NCBI RefSeq assembly: GCF_009299505.1
Contig: NZ_WBSM01000001.1
Location: 310,001 to 374,000, forward strand
Direction of reading: 5' to 3'
DNA: 64,000 nucleotides
From: Bifidobacterium ramosum
GTDB lineage: Bacteria > Actinomycetota > Actinomycetes > Actinomycetales > Bifidobacteriaceae
Made by a program: the position numbers and the translations under genes. The notes under the pieces were generated by a model. It was not told the DNA's origin and did not search any database. It saw nothing but the letters and a program-made list of their open reading frames with translations. Shown piece after piece: positions 1 to 7,321 of the stretch (the first letter of the stretch is position 1; each line of letters opens with the position of its first letter).

Positions 1-302
1 GCCTGAACATGACTAGCTTCATCTCCCGCCCGATCAAGGGCCGCGACGGCACGTACAGCTTCATCGCGACGATGGATGCCGCGCCTTGGCAGGAGCATTT
101 CCGCTCTGTGCTCACCGAGGTCGCCGAACATGGTGACTGGGTGAAAACGTTGGCCGTCTACCCGCGCCGTGAACGGCCCAGCCCGCCCGTCTACGCATGG
201 TCGCTGCCCAACGGGGGCGTGCGGTTGGATTCCGGCAATGTGACCGGAACGGACAATGCGTGGCAGGACGACGATGCGACACGAAAGGAGCTGCTGTGGT
301 AG
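1..302 (+). CDS. pheA: Prephenate dehydratase, C-terminal part (5' end outside window)
   Basis: The frame is open from the window edge to a TAG at 300-302, so only about the last 100 residues are present. The visible residues begin with a stretch containing SFISRPIKGRDGTYSF, which matches the ACT regulatory domain of prephenate dehydratases, where an ESRP-like motif contributes to phenylalanine binding. The family converts prephenate to phenylpyruvate in phenylalanine synthesis and is feedback-inhibited through this domain. The catalytic domain lies outside the window. The gene overlaps the start of tyrA by 7 nt, so the two are probably translationally coupled. The assignment rests on this one domain and on the adjacent tyrA. 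Confidence 0.8.
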   Translation, partial: LNMTSFISRPIKGRDGTYSFIATMDAAPWQEHFRSVLTEVAEHGDWVKTLAVYPRRERPSPPVYAWSLPNGGVRLDSGNVTGTDNAWQDDDATRKELLW

Positions 303-1384
303 CCGGGAACGACAACGTACGCAACGGTGATGTTCGTGCAGACGCTAGGAATAGGCATGACGGCACTGATCCGGCTGACCTGAACGGCATGATCGTCGGC
401 ATCGTCGGGCTGGGATTGATCGGCGGATCGCTTGCACGCCGGCTGGTGGCGCGCGGCGTACGCACGATCGCATGGAACCATCGTGACCATCCGTACGCGC
501 AGGCCGAAGCCGATGGCATCCGCTGCGTGCCGACGTTGGCTGATCTGGCCGCCGCCAAGCCGCGCGTCATCGTCCTGTGCAACCCGCTCAAGGCCATGCC
601 GTCGATCCTCGCCGGCCTGAAGCCGGTGCTCGACCCGGCCGCGACCACGCTCACCGACGTGGGCAGCGTCAAGGGCATGGTCCGCGAGCAGGTCAATGCG
701 GCCGGACTGGGGGAGTGTTACGTCGGCGCGCATCCGATGGCCGGCAACGAACTGTCCGGATGGCAGGCCGCCGACCCGGCGCTGTACGACGACGCACTGT
801 GGGCGGTCACCGTGCGCGACGACACGGCGTACGATCGATTCCTCACGGTAATGCGGCTGATCGTCGACGGCGTCGGCAATCGCGTCATCGTCCTGAATGA
901 CACGGTGCACGATCAGGCCGCCGCGCTGATCTCGCACATGCCGCACGTCGTCGCCACGGCACTGATCAACCAGCTCACCGCCGACGTCAATCGGAATGTC
1001 GCCGCCGCACTGGCCGCCGGATCATGGCGTGACATGACGCGCGTCGCCCTGACCGACCCCGACCGCACGCGGGCGATGGTCGATGAGGACGCCGCGAACG
1101 TGGAAGCGTTGCTGCGGTCGATGGCCGGGACACTCACGGCCGTGGCCGATGCGCTGCACGACGGGGACGACGGCGCGCTCGCCCGCTTCTTCGCGGACGG
1201 TCAGCCGTTCCGGAACTACAAGGAGGCGCAGCGGACGGCAATCGCCGACTACGCCGAACACAACGTGCCGTTCGACCCGGCGCATTGGCAGGCCGACCTG
1301 CTGGCGTCGGCACGGCGTGGCGAGCACATCGTCGGATTCGCCGGCGACCACGCCGTGCGCGTGCAGGTGCGCTCCGCGATATAG
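296..1384 (+). CDS. tyrA: Prephenate dehydrogenase
   Basis: Oxidative decarboxylation of prephenate to 4-hydroxyphenylpyruvate using NAD(P), the tyrosine branch of aromatic synthesis. A Rossmann motif GLGLIGGS sits near residues 38-45, followed by TDVGSVKG and GAHPMAGNE blocks typical of the TyrA family and an all-helical C-terminal half. I start it at GTG 296 because AAAGGAG lies at 284-290, 5 nt before it. That gives 362 residues and an overlap with the pheA stop. An internal ATG at 389, just before the Rossmann strand, is an alternative. No ACT domain follows the catalytic part. The pheA-tyrA order suggests one operon. Confidence 0.9.
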   Translation: MVAGNDNVRNGDVRADARNRHDGTDPADLNGMIVGIVGLGLIGGSLARRLVARGVRTIAWNHRDHPYAQAEADGIRCVPTLADLAAAKPRVIVLCNPLKAMPSILAGLKPVLDPAATTLTDVGSVKGMVREQVNAAGLGECYVGAHPMAGNELSGWQAADPALYDDALWAVTVRDDTAYDRFLTVMRLIVDGVGNRVIVLNDTVHDQAAALISHMPHVVATALINQLTADVNRNVAAALAAGSWRDMTRVALTDPDRTRAMVDEDAANVEALLRSMAGTLTAVADALHDGDDGALARFFADGQPFRNYKEAQRTAIADYAEHNVPFDPAHWQADLLASARRGEHIVGFAGDHAVRVQVRSAI

Positions 1385-1433
1385 GCACCGCGCGGCCCCC
1401 GCCGCCCGCTCACGCCTTGCTTGCCGCCGTTGA

Positions 1434-1685
1434 CTACGGACGAGTGAAGTGGCGTTCGGGAACGGGCTTCAACGTGATGATCGACTCGGCGTCGATGCTC
1501 ACCCGCTGCGCCGGCCGTGAGCCATTGGCCGCCGCGTCTCGTGACAGCTCCAGCAGATGCCCGTCCCACGAAAGCACGTGGCCCACGTAATCGCGGTATT
1601 TCATGCGATGATCGACCGGATCGACGCCTTCCGACACGCGCACGACAATGCGGGCGTGCGCGGGAATCTCATTGGGAATCGGCAT
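1434..1685 (-). CDS. Small SH3-like domain protein (Rv0428c N-domain type)
   Basis: This 83-residue protein has no signal peptide or membrane segment. The pattern RIVVRVSEG, a central GHVLSWDGHLLELS and a final ITLKPVPERH resembles the small beta-barrel found at the N terminus of some actinobacterial GNAT acetyltransferases (Rv0428c type), where a strand reading VVVR is followed by a GxLxxWDG hairpin and a conserved KxVPxR end. Here the barrel stands alone without an acetyltransferase. A purine-rich GGAGG lies just upstream of the ATG on the minus strand. It is convergent with tyrA. The function is unknown; the fold assignment is from pattern memory and moderately uncertain. Confidence 0.6.
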   Translation of the reverse strand: MPIPNEIPAHARIVVRVSEGVDPVDHRMKYRDYVGHVLSWDGHLLELSRDAAANGSRPAQRVSIDAESIITLKPVPERHFTRP

Positions 1686-1784
1686 GACGGCCTCCTTCGG
1701 CGATAGCGTATCCCTTCATCGTAGCGCGTGACGCGGTTCCGTGGGTCGTGACGGGTGCGTCCGCACGGTTCGGACACACGCCCG

Positions 1785-1960
1785 AGCGACCGTAACTCAA
1801 CATCATCCGCACCTTCCTGTTGAGTTACGGTCGTTCAGCAGGCCCGAAACGACCGTAACTCAACAGGAAAAGCGCCATCGCATTGAGCTACGGTCGTTTC
1901 GGAGGTCCAAAAAGGCCGTAACTCAACAACAACGGACGGTTCCTGTTGAGTTACGGCCTC
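1785..1960. repeat. Three tandem hairpins built on GTAACTCAAC
   Basis: Three successive inverted repeats share the arm CGACCGTAACTCAAC and its complement: 1787-1801 with 1819-1833, 1850-1864 with 1882-1895 (one or two changes), and about 1912-1926 with 1945-1959 (GGCC replacing GACC). All six arms keep the core GTAACTCAA or a one-base variant. The block lies between two minus-strand genes, immediately downstream of the ABC permease stop. It has no T-tract, so a simple terminator is not the obvious reading. It resembles a cluster of small palindromic REP-type elements. Confidence 0.75.
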
Positions 1961-1996
1961 TTGCGTTTGCTGGAGGGGGCTGACGGTCGGTACTGC

Positions 1997-4939
1997 TCAG
2001 TCGGTGGCGACGGCGTCGAGCACCGGCACCTTGAGCGCGCGGCGGGCCGGCGGCAGCGCGGCGACCACGCCGATCACGATCGACGCCAGCAGGAACACGC
2101 CCAACTGCCCCCACGGCACGCTGAGCTTCTCCAGACCGTTCGACTGGTACACCTGCTGGATCACCGCGCCTGCGCCCGTGCCGACCACCACGCCCAGCAA
2201 CGTGCCCAGCACGGCGATCATCGCCGCCTCGATCGCCAGCATGCCGCGCACCTGCATGCGCGACGTGCCGATCGCCCGCAGCAGGCCGATCTCGCGCGTG
2301 CGCTCCGATACGCTCAGCGCCAGCGTGTTCACGATGCCGAACACGGCGATCACGATCGACAATGCCAGCAGCGCATACAGGATGATGAGGATCTGGTCGA
2401 CCATCGTGCTCATCGTCGACTTGAACTCCTCGCGATCCTGCACGGTCACCACGTAATACGATTTCACCGCGTCGACCAGCCGCGTCTTCAATGTGGCCGT
2501 ATTCACGCCGGATTTCGCGTTGATGAACAGCATGATCGTGAACATCGTGTACTCGTTAGCGATTGTGCCGGCCAGCGTGTCGTTCATAAGCACCATCGAG
2601 CGGTACACCGAATTTTCGATGATCGCGCCGATTCTGGCCTTCACATGCGTTTCGACGGTCTTCGTCTTCACCAAGGTCGCCGGATCCACGTGCTGTGCGT
2701 CCTCGGCCGCCTGCTGCGCTTCCGCGGCTTTCGCCTGTGCGCCGGCCGTGTCGCCGGCCGCCAGCAGCGATTGCGCCTGGGCCTGCAAAGCGGCGATCTT
2801 CTGCTGCACCTGCGCCTGATAGTCGGCCTGCGCCTTCGCGGTCGCCTTCTTGTCGACCACGACCTGCCGCCCGTTGACGGTGACCGTATCGCCGACCTTC
2901 CAGCCGTTGTCCTTGGCGATGGTGACGCCGACGACCAGTTCGCCGTCGCGTAGCGCGCGATCCGCGTCGCCCGCATTCGTGACCGGAGCGAACACCTCGG
3001 TGAACAGGGACGGCTGCTCCGCGAACGTCATCGCGGACGACTTGTCGTCGCCGGAGCCGTACGTCACGCCGAGCAACATGCGCGACTGCGAGACGGAGCC
3101 GACGCCGTCCGTCTTCTTGATCGCGTCGATCGCCGCGTCGGGGATGCGTCCGCTCGATGCGGACATGGCCGAGAAATCGGATTTGAGCCCGCTGTCGACG
3201 ATGCCGGCGACCGACGCCTTCGCCGACGAGGCGACCACGCCCAGACAGCTCACGATCGCCACGCCCACGAACAGGGCGGCCGCCGTATTCGCCGTACGCC
3301 GCTTGCCTCGCGCCAGATTGCGCGTCGCGAGCCGGCCCGTCACCGTGAACACATGTGCCGGAATCCAACCGAGCACGACGCTCGTCGGTCCGACCAGCGC
3401 CGGGGCGAGCACGATCACGCCCAATACCACGAGCCCTGCACCCACGCCAAGCGGCCACCCGGTGCCCAGCGACGAACCCCAGTCGTTCAGCCAGCCCCAC
3501 GGCGAGATCGCCACCGCGTCGTCCGCCTTCGCCAGCGCGATCCGCCAGCAGAACAGCCACGACACCGCGCCGCACGCGATCATCAATGAGCCAAGCACGC
3601 CGCGCGGCCACACCGGCTTCTCCGGATTCACCGTCTCGTTCATCGCCTGGATCGGCGGGGCCGTCGCCGCGCGCCGCGCCGGCAGCGCCGCGCCGAGCAA
3701 TGTCACCACCACGCCGACGACCAACCCGACCAGCATGTCCGACACGCTCGGATCGACCGCGCCGGACATCGGCATGCCCATCCGGTCCATGCCGGCCACG
3801 ATCAGCCGCACCATGCCCCAACCGAGTCCGATGCCGCACACCGAACCGGTCAGGCCGAGCACGATCGCCTGCACGATCACCGTCGAGAACACCTGCGCGG
3901 GGGAGGCGCCCACCGAACGCAGCAGCGCGTAGCCGCGCATCGATTCGCGCACGATCATCGAGAACGTGTTCGCGATGATGAACGAGCCGACGAACAGGGC
4001 GATGATCGCGAAGATCAGGATCAGCGGCTGGATGAAGCCGAGCGCCTTCTTGGTGGCCGCCGCGCTGTCGTCGCGCACCTGCTGGCCGGTGACCGCGCGG
4101 GCCTTCGACCCGGCCGGCAGCGCCTTGTTGATGCGGTCGGCGAGCGTGCGTTGCTGTGCGGCGGTCAGTGGTCTGCCGTCGTTGGCGGAACCGTAGACGC
4201 CGATGTTGCGCACCATGTTGATCTGACCGGTCTCCTGCTGGAAGTAGTCCTTCGCGACGCCGGGCGCCAGCCCGACGATGATCGCGCCGGCCTGGCTGGC
4301 ATCGGTGGAGAACAGGCCGACGACCTTCACGTCGGTCGCGCCGTCCGGGTAGACGAGCTTCGTCGTATCGCCGACCCTGAGCCCCGCGGTTTCGGCGGCG
4401 AACGTATGCAACGCGACCTCGTCCTTGGCCTGCGCCCAACGTCCGGCGGTGAGCGTGGCCGACCGCCACGTGCCCTTGCTCAGGCCGAGCGCGACCGTGG
4501 GCGTGCCGGTGGTCGATACGGCGTTGCCGTCCTTGCCGACGAGCACGATGCCGGAGACAGAATAGGTGATCGACGCGGTCCGCACGCCGTCGACCTTGGC
4601 GATGTCGTCGGCCAGCGATGCGTCGATGCGGTTGTAGGTCTTGGACGCGTCGGATGAGGACGACGCTGACGATGAGGACGACGTGCCCGACGATGAGGAC
4701 GATGACGACGAGCCGGACGACATCGCCATGCCGTCGTCGGCGGTCTTGTCCTCCGTATTGCCGCGCACATACACGTCCGCGTCGGAGTTCGAAGCCATCA
4801 TCTGGTCGACCTGGTTGCTCATCATCTCGCGGAAGCAGAACGAGCCGACCACGAACGACACGCCGAGCGCGATCGCGATGATCGACATGACGAACCGGCC
4901 GAAATGGGCGCGCGCGTCGCGCAAACCGATGCGGATCAT
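1997..4939 (-). CDS. ABC transporter permease, MacB/FtsX type
   Basis: A 980-residue membrane protein with an N-terminal helix (about residues 17-38), an extracytoplasmic MacB-type domain, a first FtsX core of three helices, a central helix pair and a second FtsX core at the C terminus. This duplicated layout is typical of long actinobacterial permeases that work with LolD/MacB-type ATPases in export of lipophilic or peptide substrates or in envelope maintenance. Residues 74-98 are almost only serine with a few glycine and alanine, in the first outer domain. An Ala/Gln/Glu-rich stretch in the second outer domain (DNA about 2680-2860) looks like a coiled coil. Its start overlaps the ATPase stop by 4 nt (ATGA). 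The substrate is unknown. Confidence 0.87.
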   Translation of the reverse strand: MIRIGLRDARAHFGRFVMSIIAIALGVSFVVGSFCFREMMSNQVDQMMASNSDADVYVRGNTEDKTADDGMAMSSGSSSSSSSSGTSSSSSASSSSDASKTYNRIDASLADDIAKVDGVRTASITYSVSGIVLVGKDGNAVSTTGTPTVALGLSKGTWRSATLTAGRWAQAKDEVALHTFAAETAGLRVGDTTKLVYPDGATDVKVVGLFSTDASQAGAIIVGLAPGVAKDYFQQETGQINMVRNIGVYGSANDGRPLTAAQQRTLADRINKALPAGSKARAVTGQQVRDDSAAATKKALGFIQPLILIFAIIALFVGSFIIANTFSMIVRESMRGYALLRSVGASPAQVFSTVIVQAIVLGLTGSVCGIGLGWGMVRLIVAGMDRMGMPMSGAVDPSVSDMLVGLVVGVVVTLLGAALPARRAATAPPIQAMNETVNPEKPVWPRGVLGSLMIACGAVSWLFCWRIALAKADDAVAISPWGWLNDWGSSLGTGWPLGVGAGLVVLGVIVLAPALVGPTSVVLGWIPAHVFTVTGRLATRNLARGKRRTANTAAALFVGVAIVSCLGVVASSAKASVAGIVDSGLKSDFSAMSASSGRIPDAAIDAIKKTDGVGSVSQSRMLLGVTYGSGDDKSSAMTFAEQPSLFTEVFAPVTNAGDADRALRDGELVVGVTIAKDNGWKVGDTVTVNGRQVVVDKKATAKAQADYQAQVQQKIAALQAQAQSLLAAGDTAGAQAKAAEAQQAAEDAQHVDPATLVKTKTVETHVKARIGAIIENSVYRSMVLMNDTLAGTIANEYTMFTIMLFINAKSGVNTATLKTRLVDAVKSYYVVTVQDREEFKSTMSTMVDQILIILYALLALSIVIAVFGIVNTLALSVSERTREIGLLRAIGTSRMQVRGMLAIEAAMIAVLGTLLGVVVGTGAGAVIQQVYQSNGLEKLSVPWGQLGVFLLASIVIGVVAALPPARRALKVPVLDAVATD

Positions 4940-5760
4940 CGGGCGGACTCCTCGACCTCGTCGCCCTCGCCGGCGAACACCTCGAGGATCTCGTCATAGG
5001 TCGGATGCCGCAGATCCTGCGTGATACGCCCGTCCGCGAGCACGAGCACACGATCCGCGTACGACGCGGCGCGCGGATCGTGCGTCACCATCACGATCGT
5101 CTGGCCGTATTCGCGCACCGAATTCTTCAGGAACCCCAGCACCTCGCGGCTCGAATGCGAATCGAGGTTGCCGGTCGGCTCATCGGCGAAGATCACGCTC
5201 GGCCGCGCCATGATCGCCCGTGCGCAGGCCACGCGCTGCTGCTGGCCGCCCGACAGCTGGCTCGGCCGGTGCGTGAGCCGCGAACGCAGGCCGACCACGT
5301 CGACCACCTTGTCGAACCAAGCGCGGTCGATCGGCCGCTTCGCGATCTGCAGCGGCAGCAGGATGTTCTCCTCGGCCGAAAGCGTCGGCACGAGATTGAA
5401 CGACTGGAAGATGAAGCCGATCTGATCGCGGCGCAGCTTCGTCAGCTGCCGCTGGTTCATCGCGGACACCTCGAGCCCCTCGACGATCACCTTGCCGCTC
5501 GTCGGCTGGTCGAGTCCGGCCATGCAATGCATGAGCGTGGACTTGCCCGAACCGGACGGGCCCATGATCGCGGTCATCTGGCCTCGCATGAACTCGACGT
5601 TGACATGGTCGAGCGCGACGACCTGCGCGTCCTTGTCGCCGTAGGTCTTGGTCAGGTCGATCGCGCGGGCGACGGCCTCCTCGGCTGGCTGCTGCGCGTT
5701 ACGTGCGGATGCTGTGGATGCTGTGGATGTCGTGATTGCCGCGGCCGAATGTCGTCCCAT
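4936..5760 (-). CDS. ABC transporter ATP-binding protein, LolD/MacB type
   Basis: A 274-residue ATPase that energises the overlapping permease. It shows Walker A GPSGSGKST, a Q-loop in IGFIFQSFNLVPTLSAEENI, the signature LSGGQQQR, Walker B VIFADEPTGNLD and the H-loop VMVTHDPRAA. The FQSFNL-TALENV-like arrangement and GNLDS D-loop are characteristic of the MacB/LolD/FtsE subfamily. About 30 residues rich in Thr, Ser and Ala precede the ATPase core. Upstream lies a 70-100 nt gap shared with the divergent recombinase gene. It forms a two-gene operon with the permease; a GGGGAA just upstream is a modest ribosome binding site. Confidence 0.92.
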   Translation of the reverse strand: MGRHSAAAITTSTASTASARNAQQPAEEAVARAIDLTKTYGDKDAQVVALDHVNVEFMRGQMTAIMGPSGSGKSTLMHCMAGLDQPTSGKVIVEGLEVSAMNQRQLTKLRRDQIGFIFQSFNLVPTLSAEENILLPLQIAKRPIDRAWFDKVVDVVGLRSRLTHRPSQLSGGQQQRVACARAIMARPSVIFADEPTGNLDSHSSREVLGFLKNSVREYGQTIVMVTHDPRAASYADRVLVLADGRITQDLRHPTYDEILEVFAGEGDEVEESAR

Positions 5761-5848
5761 ACGTTCCCCGTTTCCCGTCGATGATGCTATGGATAGTGTA
5801 TAAGGAGTCGGGTATTCCTCCCGGCGTGCGATGGACGGGAGATTCGTG

Positions 5849-6829
5849 ATGTTCGACGATGCGCTGGATGATTTTCTCGCCTATCTCAAGGCGAACCGCG
5901 GATTGAGCGAGAATACGCTGAAGGCGTACCGCATCGACGTGGGCGAATGCCTGCACATGCTGCGGCTGCGCGGCGCGGCGGCGCTGGCGGAGATCACGAC
6001 CGACGACCTGCGGCTGTGGATGGCCCGCGAGTCGCGTACACACGCACGCTCCAGCATGGCGCGCAAGGTCGTGGCCGTACGCGGGTTCTTCGCATGGGCG
6101 CATGCGCATGGTCGCATCCCCGCCGATCCGGCGGCCGTTCTGCTCACGCCGAAGATCCCCGACACATTGCCCGCCGTGCTCACCGAGGCGCAGGCCAGGC
6201 AGCTCATGGACGACACGGACGAGTGCGCGGCGGAGGCCGTGACGCAGGCGAAGGACGCGGCACGGACCGATGCGTATGCGACGGCGACGCAGGCCGACCG
6301 GACGGCCGAGGCGGTCGGCCTGCGCGACGCGGCGATCATGGAGATGCTGTACGCCACCGGCATGCGCGTGGCCGAACTCGTGGGACTGGACGACCTCGAC
6401 GTGGATTGGTCGAATCGTACGGTGAAGGTGACCGGCAAGGGCAGCAAGCAGCGGGTGGTGCCGTTCGGCGAGCCGGCGATGCGCGCGCTGCGCTCGTGGC
6501 TGGACGACGGGCGGCCGACGCTGGCGGCGAACCGGCGGGGCCGGGGTGGCGGCGACCGGGCGCTGTTCCTCGGCGTACGAGGCCGGCGCATCGACCAGCG
6601 CGTGGTGCGCGGCGTGGTGCACGAGCGGGCGCAGGAGGCCGGCGTGCCCGACATCGGACCGCACGCCCTGCGGCACAGCGCGGCGACGCATCTGCTCGAC
6701 GGGGGAGCGGACCTGCGCGAGGTGCAGGAGATGCTTGGCCACTCCTCGTTGAAGACCACGCAGCGGTACACGCACGTGTCGATCGAGCAGCTCAAGTCGC
6801 GGTACGCGCAGGCGTTCCCGCGGGCGTAG
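5849..6829 (+). CDS. xerC: Tyrosine recombinase XerC-like
   Basis: A 326-residue site-specific recombinase of the XerC/XerD family, expected to resolve chromosome dimers with ftsK (present at 36 kb). The N-terminal SAM-like DNA-binding domain contains LSENTLKAYRIDV. The catalytic domain has the ATGMRVAEL arginine region, TGKGSKQRVVP lysine hairpin, HALRHSAATHLL, the second arginine-histidine box and LGHSSLKTTQRYTH with the nucleophilic tyrosine. I prefer ATG 5849 because ACGGGAG sits at 5835-5841; ATG 5831 is the alternative and adds 6 residues. An Ala/Thr-rich insertion of about 30 residues lies between the two domains. XerC rather than XerD is inferred, since the partner is not in view. Confidence 0.87.
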   Translation: MFDDALDDFLAYLKANRGLSENTLKAYRIDVGECLHMLRLRGAAALAEITTDDLRLWMARESRTHARSSMARKVVAVRGFFAWAHAHGRIPADPAAVLLTPKIPDTLPAVLTEAQARQLMDDTDECAAEAVTQAKDAARTDAYATATQADRTAEAVGLRDAAIMEMLYATGMRVAELVGLDDLDVDWSNRTVKVTGKGSKQRVVPFGEPAMRALRSWLDDGRPTLAANRRGRGGGDRALFLGVRGRRIDQRVVRGVVHERAQEAGVPDIGPHALRHSAATHLLDGGADLREVQEMLGHSSLKTTQRYTHVSIEQLKSRYAQAFPRA

Positions 6830-6839
6830 GGACCGGAAT

Positions 6840-6946
6840 GCTCCCCTCAGTCACCTGCGGTGACAGCTCCCCTCAGGGAGGGGAGCCAGTAGTGGAAAGG
6901 CTCCCCTCCCTGAGGGGAGCTGTCGGCGAAGCTGACTGAGGGGAGC
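6840..6946. repeat. 107-bp CTCCCCTCAG palindromic element
   Basis: A long inverted repeat: the left arm runs from GCTCCCCTCAGTCA at 6840 to GGGGAGCC near 6887, and the right arm from GGCTCCCCTCCC at 6899 to TGAGGGGAGC at 6946. Within each arm CTCCCCTC and GAGGGGAG are themselves inverted, so it can fold as one long stem or two hairpins. It lies just after the xerC stop. A short relative, GGCTCCCCTC-AGC-GAGGGGAGCC, occurs after miaB at 34065-34087. There is no T-run, so it looks like a mobile palindrome rather than a terminator. Confidence 0.8.
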
Positions 6947-7321
6947 AATGCGCCCAGCGTCATATGACAAGAAAAAGCGTCTCTTTTGGCCAAAAGTTAA
7001 CGCGGGCGTAACACGAACGTCGCCGATCGGGGGAGACCCCGTATCTCACGAGCCGCATATGATAGGCGGGCAAACTGGGGAAAACCTTGGAATTGCTATG
7101 GTAGTTAGCGGTAACGCAAGCCGTGGGATCCGTAAGATCGGCGTGATTCCACGTTACGGACGGTTAACTGGCCGTTGTCGGAAAAATACGCAACAATGGG
7201 AACCGATCAGCAAGGGAGTTGGACGCATTCCGGTGTGTCGTACAAGAGACAACGGAATGAAGGTCGGCTCCTTTTGCATACGCCGCCTCACACGGCGGAC
7301 TTTATGAATAGGAGAAATCAT
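6947..7321 (+). promoter_or_regulatory. Long leader/promoter region of the peptide-binding protein gene
   Basis: About 375 nt without a credible gene precede the receptor gene. The stretch is less GC-rich than its surroundings and contains a -10-like TATGAT at 7058-7063 and several short inverted motifs such as CGTAAGATCG and CGTTACGGACGG, but no clear -35 and no riboswitch that I recognise. A strong ribosome binding site AGGAG at 7311-7315 ends it. Long leaders on solute-binding protein genes often carry regulation, but nothing specific can be named here. Confidence 0.4.

Noticed and set aside
1741..1983. An 80-codon frame through the GTAACTCAAC hairpins.
   Set aside because: It is made of the repeat itself; the repeated peptide words (VTQ, ELRSF) are translations of the palindrome arms.
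6948..7307. A possible 119-residue protein in the leader of the peptide-binding lipoprotein gene.
   Set aside because: There is no ribosome binding site, its start falls at the edge of a palindrome, the composition is unlike neighbouring genes and no motif is visible. I treat the stretch as a leader.
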